Assembly: GCA_037447655.1 (NCBI GenBank)
Contig: JBBHKE010000811.1
Coordinates: 1-51,514 of the forward strand
Reading direction: 5' to 3'
Source: Zygnema cylindricum
Taxonomy: Eukaryota > Streptophyta > Zygnematophyceae > Zygnematales > Zygnemataceae
DNA length: 51,514 nucleotides
Position numbers and translations under genes: made by a program. Positions 42,705 through 51,514 of the stretch are shown here, in pieces. Position 1 is the first letter of the stretch; each line of letters starts with the position of its first letter. The notes beneath the pieces were generated by a model that was not told the DNA's origin, did not search any database, and saw only the letters and a program-made list of their open reading frames with translations.

Positions 42705-42917
42705 GAAGGCAGTTGTACCGAAGGTTTAAAGGAAAGCAGTTGTACCGAAGTTTTAACAAGGCAGTTGTGCCGAAGGTTTAAAGGAAGCTAGTTGTAAAGA
42801 AGGTTAAAAAAAATGCAGTTGTAACGAAGGTTTAAGGAAAAGCAGTTCTACCAAAGGTTTAAGAAAAGGCAGTTGTACCGGAGCTTTAAAGAAAGGCAGT
42901 TGTACCGAAGGTTTAAA
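42705..42917 (+). repeat. Minisatellite, about 8 x 25-27 bp
   Basis: The unit is close to AAAGGCAGTTGTACCGAAGG followed by TTTAA. Eight imperfect tandem copies end exactly where the second decayed YchF exon copy begins (its LFK end is TATTTAAACC on the minus strand). Confidence 0.95.
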
Positions 42918-43010
42918 TAGTGTGGATCGGCCAACAGTTGGGAGGCTGGCCATGGTGGAGCGCAAACCCATGCTGAGACGCATGTTGTGCAAGCCTCTTT
43001 GTTGTTCTCA
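42912..43010 (-). pseudogene. Second decayed copy of the YchF P-loop exon
   Basis: On the minus strand TTTTGCAG is followed after 40 nt by ATGGGTTTGCGCTCC, then codons for MGLRSTMASLPTVGRSTLF against genuine [19 protein letters not shown]. The distance from acceptor to Met matches the real exon (38 nt). GKS has become GRS. The 3' side runs into the minisatellite and the donor is lost. Confidence 0.75.
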
Positions 43011-44727
43011 AACTGCAAAATCAGGAAGCCCTAACATGCCATAAACAGTCAGTAAAGATGAATGGCTTTAAAATTGAAGTCAAAACATAATTAAAATAGT
43101 TGTCAATTACAATACTGCACAAACCAAAACCAGAAAAAAAATGTCTCCTGCCTGGTACTGCAGGCAAGCATGCCACATTGAAAAAAACTATTTTGGATGT
43201 GGCTGCTAATGTGATTAGTACAGTGATTTGAGCTTCCTATTGTGATTGCTCATGTGACTGTTATTGTAATTGTGAATATGACCGTTCACAATATGGTCAG
43301 ATGCAATAGGTCCCTATTACTATGAACTTGTTTTGTCTACTAAGTTTTAAATGGTTTGTCTTTATTCTTGCAGCTACCTATTTTATATTGAATTAATTTT
43401 TGTGTACATTGCAGGTGATAAAAAACATCACCTTTTTGTAATGTTGTAATGTTGTAATGTTGTAATGTTGACCAAGGTGATTCCGTGCATTTGGACATTT
43501 TTTCTTTCATTTTATTTTTTATTTCAAAGTTTAAAAGATTTCTTTTTCAAATGTTCAACATGACAACACCCGCAGGGTTTATGGTTTTTACGGTCTAAAT
43601 GATTGAAAAAAATCTAAAACAAAGACATCAACTGGTTCAAACTGTGACGAATTTGTCGGTTCTAGAAGGTCTCGCCCATGTTTTGACTTCCTTTACTAGG
43701 ATATGAAGAATGGTTGAAACTAACCAGTCCATATAAAGTGCTGGCATAAAATACAAGCGTGTGTTCTATGCACTTAACGAATTTAGATAAACAGACACTT
43801 CAGCAAAGCCGGGTACCCCCAATACGCTTCATGTTTCCATCTCCAATCACTGCTCCCGCTGTTGTATTGCTGTTTTTATTTTGTTACCTTTTCGAGCACC
43901 AAAGAATAATCTGGTATTTAGTTTGTTTCACAGCTTGCAATGTGTAAATCCCATGCAAACCCTAATGAACTGCCTCACATACCTGATCCCCTCAAGGAGG
44001 TGCCTCTGTTGCCCTTCCTGCTCCCAAACTACAGTACTGTAAAAAGTGTTAAGAAGGAAGTAAAATTTTAGAGGACGCCAAATGTACACTCTCCACTACG
44101 GTAATACCACAAACTCGGGTACAGTACTTTTAGTTTTAGGGCGGGCACATTTTCTATAAGATGCGTATCGAACCGAAACGGCCGTTTTTCGGTTTTGAAT
44201 ACCTGGCACAATGCGATATGGCGATACGCGCTAGGGGAACGAGTCTACGTTTCTAGCCCTTCGAACTCGTAGGTCAGTGAAATTGGGATACGGTCCCGCC
44301 CTTCGCATGTTTTCGTACCGTATCCCAATTTTCTCCTTTTATTTGCGAACGAATCTAAGGATACAACGCCATTGAAACGAAGAGCCCTTCGTTTCCGCAA
44401 AAAGTCACGACAACGGACTGGCGAGCACTTTTTATCTCAAACAAAACATTCGACTAATAAAATCTTGTTTTTGAGTTCATTGAGTTCGATAATAGTGCTG
44501 CGGAGTAAAAAAAAATCTTGAACCGAATCTGAATTTGAAGGGGTGGACATACGGTACGGTACGGTACATACGACACCGAAACGAAGGCTCTCCTTTTCGA
44601 ATTTTCAATAGCGTTTTTAGTTTTTACCTTTTCTTGGAAAGTGATTTCTGATTCCGCGTATTACAGCTAGGCAGATTTGCCAAACCAAACGCAGGAAGCC
44701 TTGGTGTGCCAAGACCATTCATCAACT
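43011..44727. other. Divergent intergenic region 5' of D2HGDH
   Basis: It contains a short tandem repeat ATGTTGTA x4 at 43440-43470 and a GGTACGGTACGGTAC run near 44,555. No gene is recognised. It should hold the D2HGDH promoter and possibly the unseen 5' exon and promoter of YchF. Confidence 0.45.
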
Positions 44728-47700
44728 ATGGCTACCATTCCATCGGCTTGGAGAACACTGAAAAAAACATTACCTGTTGCACGTCTGCCGTATGCTATTG
44801 ACTCGTTATTTTCCACGTGTACACGTGCCATCTCGGGATGCAGCCAGCTATCTGCCCCTGGAGCTGCTGGCGGCCCTTTGCGGGATCCAAGCTTTGCCAA
44901 TTTGGACGAGGCTGATGTGGCAGCTTTTCGAGGCATCTTGGGTGACAAAGGGGTCGTGCAAGATTCAGATTCTCTCCACGTGGCAAACCGTGACTGGATG
45001 GGCAAGTACTTTGGTGCCTCCACGTTGCTGCTGCGGCCTACTGACACGTGGCAGGTGAGCCTTTCCTGAAGCATTTGTGCCAGCTTTGCCTCTCTATTTT
45101 GAGAGAGAAAAAAATATATCCAGGGCATGTCATTTTAAATTCTAATGTTGTAGACATGTTTAGGTTGGTCATCACCAAACGATGTTGAAGGAGAAGCAAG
45201 TCCATGGCTTATAGGTTAAAGCCAGAGTGTTATTTTTAACATAACACAAGTACACTGTGAATCGTTATTTGTGTTAATAACATCAATTCGGTGAGTGTTT
45301 TTTGCCCTCTGATCAGAAATTAGCGTTAATAACAACAATTGTTTTTCAAACACCGCTAATTCTTTAGACGGTTCAAACCACGTCATTCGGAACTGTTTCG
45401 GATCAATAACACTAGTATAAACCCTGCGATAATAATTTCTTTACTCTAACAACGATTCACTTTATAGTGTTTTGCGGTTAACGTCAGTGCAATGTACATT
45501 TAGCATGCAACGTTTACGAATCTGTTGGCGTAGTTTTCATAAATGTCTATCGGATATTAAACTTGGAGGAAAATAGGCAAATTTTAAAAATACATTTGTT
45601 CAGTATTTGCAAATTTAGAGGCAAAAGCAGCGTAGGTAGAACATAGGAAGACATAAGGAGCTATCCATACAATACTTAAAAGGTCACAGTCCCATATGGA
45701 TTTTCGGAATTATTAGTTTTAAATAGGATGATTTAGTGGTGACTTTCCTTGCGTTTCACAAAATCACATTTAATGGAGTGTTACAGGCTGGAAATGCGGT
45801 ATAGAAGTTCCTGGATGATCCTGTGTGAATTAAGACTTAGTAGTTTTAATAAATATAAATTTCACTTTGATTTATTTTATAAACCTTTACCTTTAAACCT
45901 AATTTCTAGTAATTTGAAAGTTTAGCATAGAACAATTCATTTCACCTTATTCCAAGGTATTGTATGTCAGTCGTTCACACCTTATGGCCATCCACAAACG
46001 TTTTGCACTCTCAAATAAAGTTCAACAGGAATTGTATACTATGTAGTTTACGATCGTAAAAAACTTTAAAATGCCTAATGGTAATCAATGGTTTTATGTG
46101 GTGTGAACATTACAAAGTTTGAGTTTAAAAGATTGACATTTTGACACAAAAAACTCCACATTTTGACAGCATAACAAATATTCAACACCACAATACTTTT
46201 TGTTATCTTTGTTTTGCCTGTAATGGCAAGAAACCTTAGTAGGTCATTTAAATTCCCGATATGCAAAACGAATAGGGATGAAGCTCCACCAAACTCTGTG
46301 GAGAACATTTGCGAATTGAGAATACGGAATGGTCTACAAAATGATCACATTATTTTCTTACTGTTTCTTATTGAGCAATTGCACTAAGTAATCTTAAAAT
46401 CGATGAATCGATTGGTGTGAAACATCTATAACAATCAGTTTTGTCATATTACATGACGATTGCAAATGATTGAGTGTTCCGTCCGTACTTTAGTACATTT
46501 TAATATGCGCACATGTAGACTCTTTGTTTATTTTAGTTTGTTAAGCAAAATTTGCATTTTTTTTTCCCCCTCCCCCTCTCTCTCGCCCTCTTTCGCCTCC
46601 CCCCCCCTCTCTCTCTCTCCTCTCTCCCTCACTCCTCTCCTCTACTTCTCGCTCTCTCTCTCGTCTTTCCCTCAACCTCTTTCCCACTCTCCCTTGATCC
46701 GCCTCCTTCCATTTCTTCCTTCTAGCTTGCTCCTCTCCGTCTATCCCTTCCTCACACACTCTCGTTTCCATTCGTCCTTCCATTTTTCCACTTCCCTCCC
46801 TCTCTCCGTTCTCTTCTATAATCCCTCCAACCTCTCATAATTCTCTCTCCCTCCATAGCCTTCCTTCCTTACCCCTCCCTCCATATTTTCGTCCTCCTTC
46901 TCCCTCTGTACTCTCTCCAGCCATACACCCTCTCTCCTAACTCTTTAGTTATAGATTGCAAATACTGCTTACTTTATGGTTCATTTTCTGCATTCCTGTA
47001 GTCTCCACTTCTCTAAACAGTCACTTTGCCTTAAACAGTCACTGTTGTGTGCTCTTCCTTGACATTGTCAAGTTTTGGCCTTATAATTGCCACGGCCTTG
47101 TCAACCTTTTTTTTGTATCAAAGTATTGGCCTTTGGTGACATTATTTGTGTGCCACGTCACTTCATTTTTTTGATTTCTGTTGCTTAAAGGCCTCATAGC
47201 TTGTATTTGTGTTGCGCCCCCCTTGGCGAGTTGGATGCAATCGCTGTTCAAAATAGGCGTGATGTTCAAAGTTGATTACACCGTGAAATCATTATTAATG
47301 TTAAGAATATATAGCGTGGGTTGTATTTAAGCAATATTAATTATAACTCAGGTCTTAGCGACAAAGAGGACTTTGAATAGCGTACTAAATTTAGCATTAA
47401 AAAAAAAAAGTAGTATAATTGACAATATCTTATGCTCAAGGGCCCAAAAAAACTCGCACCAACTTAGTGTTATTAACGCCTTCAACGATTCACGGAGTAC
47501 CTCTTAACATTTGGTGCCCCAACTCACATTTAGTTTCCTGTTCATGATCTTTACCAATGTGGAAATAACATCACAAATAAATGAGCGACCGTTTTATGTC
47601 GAGACTAACTGAAAGCAATTTTATTAAATAAATTATGATTTTTTTTCCTCTCTGTCAGGTTTCAGCTCTCCTGCGTCACTGCAGTCAGCGCCGCCTTGCC

Positions 47701-50700
47701 GTGGTTCCTCAGGGAGGCAATACGGGTCTCGTGGGTGGTAGTGTTCCTGTCTTCAACGAGGTGAGACTAAAACTTAAAATTCTAGACATTTTGTGGTTGT
47801 GGTCCTGTCTAACGGACTAACAGGTAACAGACTAACAGGAAACAGGGAGCATGTTTTGTAGGTGATTTTGAATCTTGGAGCCATGAATGACATCATCTCG
47901 TTCGATGAGGTTAGTGGATTTTGTTCTTTCGGAAGTTGCAGACTGAGAGAGAATTGGTTCGGCGCTGGTTGCGGTTGAGTATTCAAGGCTTTATTGCAAA
48001 AGTTGAACCTTAAAAAACCCTAAAAGTTCCTCGGGACGGCAGGGCACAGGTGAGTGGCATATTGGTTTGCGAGGCGGGCTGCATTCTGGAACACCTCAGC
48101 GACTATGTTTCAGCTCGCGGGTACATTATACCCTGTCGTATATTTAGATATTATTGATTTAGGTAGATATTATCTTGTGTTGTTTTTTAGGTGACATGAG
48201 GTATGTTATAATAGATGTTATAGATTTAGGTAGACCTGTCCTGTATTGTATGTTAGGTGAAATGCGATATAATACATCGAATATAATAAATTTAGATAGA
48301 TATTATCCTCTGTTGTATTTTAGGTGCGATGAATTGGTATTTCAATATCTAAAAAAGTAACAGAATTGCCAGTTGAACTTAACAGTACAAACACGAGGTT
48401 TTCGGTTTACAGGTTCACACTGCCGTTGGATTTAGGAGCCCGAGGGAGTTGCCAGGTGGGGGGAAACGTCGCTACCAATGCAGGCGGGGTGCGTGTGCTC
48501 CGTTATGGTTCCCTTCACGGCACCGTCCTAGGTAACCTGTTTTAACACTCGCCAACCTTGCTACTTCTTATCACTGCGTATTGCCAATAACTAGGTGTAT
48601 CGTCATTCCTCGTTGTGAATAAATAGGTGTATTTTCATTACTCATTGCGAATAAATAGGTGTATTTTCATTCCTCATTGCAAATAAATAGGTGTATTGTC
48701 ATTAGTCATTGCGAATAAATAAGTGTATTGTCATTCCTCGTTGCGAATAAATAGGTGTATTGTCACTACTTATTGTGAATAAAGAGCAGTAGGAGTCAAA
48801 GACTCTTTGTTCGTCCAAGGGGAACGATATAGTGAGTTTCGGTTCACTTTGGAGCGTCAATTTATACCGCTATACTTTATTTTTCTGCACATGTGGAACT
48901 GAAGTTGTCTAGTAGGGGTTCCTTCCTGGCCGTTTCTATGTTCCTTCACTGTAGTCATGTTCACGATGTCATGCTTGTACATGTTAGGAACAGAAAAAAA
49001 CTGAAGTGGCTGCAATATCCTCGAATCGTTAACACCATTGACACATGCAGTAGGATACATTCAGGATAAAACATTGTCTAAGTTCATTCTATGAAAAAAG
49101 TGTGAAACTCAGTGTGGAATCTACAAACCTGTGAAAATCTTCCATGTAGAAATTTGGTGCGATTGCACTATGGGAAAACCTTGAAATGTTTGCTAACTTA
49201 TCTACTGAATTTTCACACAGTCTGCTCATAGCAGCAGATAAACCATAACCACAAATGCGTACAAGTGAGTGTTCAGCAAATATGGAGGTGTCCTCTGTCC
49301 CTCTCTTCTGAAATTGTTGTGCGAGTGTGTTTGAAACCGTATAAAGACTACTAGGACTCATGGCGGTATAACGTACTGTCTCTTACTGTTAATGTGATCT
49401 ACACTACAGTTTATTGCCTGTATCCTACTTGTAACAGTGTGGTCCTTCTTATTTCTTTCGTCAACACAATAAAACGTACGAGTTCTAGTGGTCTATGCAA
49501 GCTGTTCTCAATTTCCTCTTCGTAACTAGTGTGGATTGTTTTGACTCGTTATTGTTATTGTGACATTATTATCACCCCTCCGCATAAACCTGGTCATAAG
49601 ATGTTTAGACTACCCACTTCGTCCTCACAACATTCATCAAAAGAGTTTGACGCTGTTGTATTCCAGCTGTTTAGCAAATCATTGGCTGGCAAAAAACAAA
49701 AAGTTTGTAAAAATCTTCTCTCTTAAAATAAGAAATATGTGCCTCATTTTAGTGCGTCCCTACATCAGAAGCCAAACAAATAGAAACCTTATACTGCAAA
49801 TGTTTTCCTGGTGGCAGGAGTGGAGGTGGTGCTGTCTGATGGGACAGTGTTAGATTTGCTGCGTCCACTCCGAAAGGACAATACCGGCTATGACCTCAAG
49901 CAGCTTTTTATTGGTCAGACACCAAAACCTGCAACTTCTTCTAATCGAGTTTTTCTAAGTTATCGTAGTGGAATTGCCCTAATTCTTATCATTGTATCGT
50001 AAACAATTCGCAGAAAGGAATTGATAATCTTGAATATGTTACTGCAAAGTGCTATTGGCAAGCGCTCAGTTTGAGCAGAAAGCCTTGCTGTGTATAATCT
50101 GGTTGAATGTGTGGGTGGGTCCTTCATTGAGTGTGATGATTTTCTGGGGATAAACACTTGGACACGAGATATGTAAACAGCCAACATAATTATAAACCAA
50201 ATGGATTAATATGAATGGTTATACGTCCCTGATTTTTAACTTGTGTTGAAAATGGAATGCACATGAACTGCATAACTTCATTTACATGAAGATCTTGTTC
50301 CTGACTTTTGGTGTTAGATGTGCTTTTGCACGTCTTTGCACCTTCTTTACGCCTCGCCCGCTTTGCACCTTAGCCTCGGTATCAGATTTCATTTTGAGAC
50401 ACATTATGAATTTTACTGCATTTTAATGAATTGGCGATGGAGATGCATATGATTGACTTTTAGTGCATTGTAGTTTATTGTCGATGGAGACACAGTATTA
50501 ATTTTAATGTATTGTAATGAATTGGCGACGGAGTCCAGGTGCAGAAGGCACTTTGGGAGTAGTGACAAAGGTGGCTCTCATGACTCCCCCTCAGTCCTCT
50601 TCAGTCCACGTGGCATTTCTTGCCTGCAATGACTACAGAGCTGTGCAGGTACCTCTCAGGAGAGCTGTACTCTGTAAAGTTTCACTTAGGTGCCTCTCAG

Positions 50701-51422
50701 GATAGCTGTACTATGTAAACTTTTACTTTATGTGTCTTTCAGAATAGCCGGACTAAGTTAAGTTTTTATTTTAGGAAATTCACTTGCGTACTATATAAAA
50801 TTTTCACTTTATTGCCTCCCAGGAATGCCATACACGTAAACTTTTCATTTTAGCAAGCCTCAAATGGCATTACTTCTGACCCAAATCCTAATTTTTTTAT
50901 TGCTCAGGCTCACTTTTGAGGCCTTGTTTCAGTTTCTGGTGTGGGGACTTTGCAGGCTGCCTTTGTCGAAGCTCGAAAGCAGTTGGGAGAGGTGCTTTCT
51001 GCCTTCGAGTTTCTGGACCGGAACTCACTCGACCTGGTGCTCTCATCAGAGCCCGATACATCATGTTTATCGATGTTAGAGTAAAATAAATGTCAGTCTG
51101 ACGCAAGATTAGAATCGATAATCATAATTTAGGGTTGATGGACGTGGGCGGCATGCTGTCCACTTTCATTAATTCTTGTTATCTCGAGTATTTTATGATT
51201 TTGGGTCAAAAAAAAGGACGAACTGGTGTTGTTAAACTCGAATAACGACAAAAGTAGTCCTGCGATTTGAAGCGACAAAGTATAATGCTGAAGTTGTTCT
51301 GTAGATGTGTATTGACTTCAGGTGTTAAAGCACCGGGAGTCCTCGCGGGATCCCTTACCCAATACTCAGGCGCCATTTTACGTGCTTTTGGAAACATCTG
51401 GAAGTAATGAGACGCATGATAG
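44728..51422 (+). CDS. D2HGDH: D-2-hydroxyglutarate dehydrogenase, mitochondrial (3' end outside window)
   Basis: Exons: 44728-45054, 47659-47760, 47862-47909, 48050-48120, 48413-48531, 49818-49913, 50539-50648, 50956-51036, 51322-51422, continuing past the edge. Frames join throughout; about 352 of an expected 520-560 residues are present. Residues 1-45 are Arg/Ser-rich and look like a mitochondrial presequence. Then [16 protein letters not shown], the FAD-binding loop [68 protein letters not shown] and [16 protein letters not shown] follow, all characteristic of the family. The enzyme oxidises D-2-hydroxyglutarate to 2-oxoglutarate and passes electrons to ETF. The IGGAEGTLG junction has Ala where Ser is usual. 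The donor after exon 8 (GTGCTC) is weak but required by homology (SLDL then VLKHRES...[15 protein letters not shown]). Confidence 0.93.
45251..45466. mobile_element. CACCG-family TIR element in D2HGDH intron 1
   Basis: The left end TACACTGTGAATCGTTATTT and the reversed right end TATAAAGTGAATCGTTGTTA. 216 bp, with TTAATAAC motifs inside both ends. Confidence 0.75.
46559..46935 (+). repeat. Degenerate C/T tract in D2HGDH intron 1
   Basis: About 375 bp of mostly CTCTCC/CCTTCC-type pyrimidine with scattered purines, more decayed than the tracts at 23.3 or 39-40 kb. Confidence 0.9.
47277..47499. mobile_element. CACCG-family TIR element in D2HGDH intron 1
   Basis: The left end TTACACCGTGAAATCATTAT and the reversed right end GTACTCCGTGAATCGTTGAA. 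About 223 bp; it ends 159 bp before exon 2. Confidence 0.7.
48140..48330 (+). repeat. Minisatellite in D2HGDH intron 4, 3 copies
   Basis: Three imperfect units of about 65-70 bp, each with GATTTAGGTAGA-like and TTTTAGGTGA-like segments. The TTTTAGGTGA piece looks like a fused 3' and 5' splice site. Confidence 0.85.
48568..48787 (+). repeat. Minisatellite in D2HGDH intron 5, about 7 x 32 bp
   Basis: The unit is close to AATAAATAGGTGTATTGTCA then TTCCTCATTGCG. Units are 32 bp with few substitutions each, decaying at both ends. Confidence 0.95.
50411..50538 (+). repeat. Repeat reaching the exon 7 acceptor of D2HGDH
   Basis: About three imperfect copies of a unit containing TTTTAATGTATTG and GAATTGGCGATGGAG; the last copy includes the actual 3' splice site (GGAGTCCAG at 50530-50538). 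Confidence 0.8.
50643..50860 (+). repeat. Repeat starting at the exon 7 donor of D2HGDH
   Basis: About four decaying copies of a 50-60-bp unit, GGTRCCTCTCAGGAKAGCTG followed by TACTNTGTAAACTTTTCACTT-like sequence. The first copy starts on the last codon of exon 7 and contains its donor (CAG-GTACCT). Confidence 0.8.
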
Positions 51423-51435
51423 GTGGAGTAAATTT

Positions 51436-51514
51436 TTTGACTCTCTCTCTTTCCCCCCTCTCTCTCTCCATCTCCCTCTCTCTCCCCCCCTCTCTCCCTC
51501 TCTCTCCCCCCCTC
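51436..51514 (+). repeat. C/T tract at right edge, D2HGDH intron 9
   Basis: (CTCTCC)-like pyrimidine repeat starting 14 nt after the exon 9 donor and running off the window. Confidence 0.9.

Noticed and set aside
44667-45128. 153-codon minus-strand frame opposite D2HGDH exon 1
   Set aside because: The sense strand encodes a clear D2HGDH N-terminus with a matching donor, so the antisense frame is a shadow.

Overview
The window is nuclear DNA of a eukaryote with many introns. All but one of the gene models have GT-AG introns, and reading frame carries across every junction used except for one single-base defect in the cyclin L gene. Cyclin L begins MIYTAID and is very close to plant L-type cyclins. 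The YchF ATPase is of the bacterial/organellar type rather than cytosolic OLA1. Together these favour a photosynthetic, green-lineage (possibly streptophyte) alga, but the species cannot be named from sequence alone.

Layout. Positions 1-10,300 are a transposon graveyard: a minus-strand gag-like retroelement broken by nonsense codons, a 200-bp inverted repeat at its 5' side, two decayed copies of one non-LTR retrotransposon with a restriction-like endonuclease (about 3.96-5.58 kb and 7.63-9.49 kb), and several TIR elements. Then come five host genes: a mitochondrial carrier resembling S-adenosylmethionine carriers (+, 10,721-16,033, 8 exons); an intronless GPR107/108-like (GOST family) seven-helix protein (-, 18,242-19,606); cyclin L (+, 22,494-28,635, 8 exons, one apparent 1-nt deletion in the RE/RS-like tail); YchF (-, 32,476-40,577, 10 exons seen); and D-2-hydroxyglutarate dehydrogenase (+, from 44,728, running off the right edge, 9 exons seen). 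The genes are unrelated housekeeping genes, not a pathway cluster: splicing/transcription, Golgi traffic, ribosome-associated ATPase, organellar transport and 2-hydroxyglutarate oxidation.

The most striking non-genic signal is a short inverted-repeat element family whose ends read TA-CACCGCGAATCG(T/C)(T/A)ATTAG. I count about 19 two-ended copies (roughly 175 bp to 1.47 kb) in introns and intergenic DNA and none in exons, including a pile of five in 1.9 kb between the GPR107-like and cyclin L genes. A 1.47-kb copy looks like the longer parent of a 0.6-kb copy. Two further small inverted-repeat families are present.

The other strong signals are long purine/pyrimidine satellites (one of about 1.2 kb inside a YchF intron, always pyrimidine on the sense strand when intronic), two decayed upstream copies of the YchF P-loop exon with its splice sites, and minisatellites in four successive D2HGDH introns. 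I see no CRISPR, rRNA or prokaryotic operon. One tRNA-like sequence lies in a cyclin L intron.
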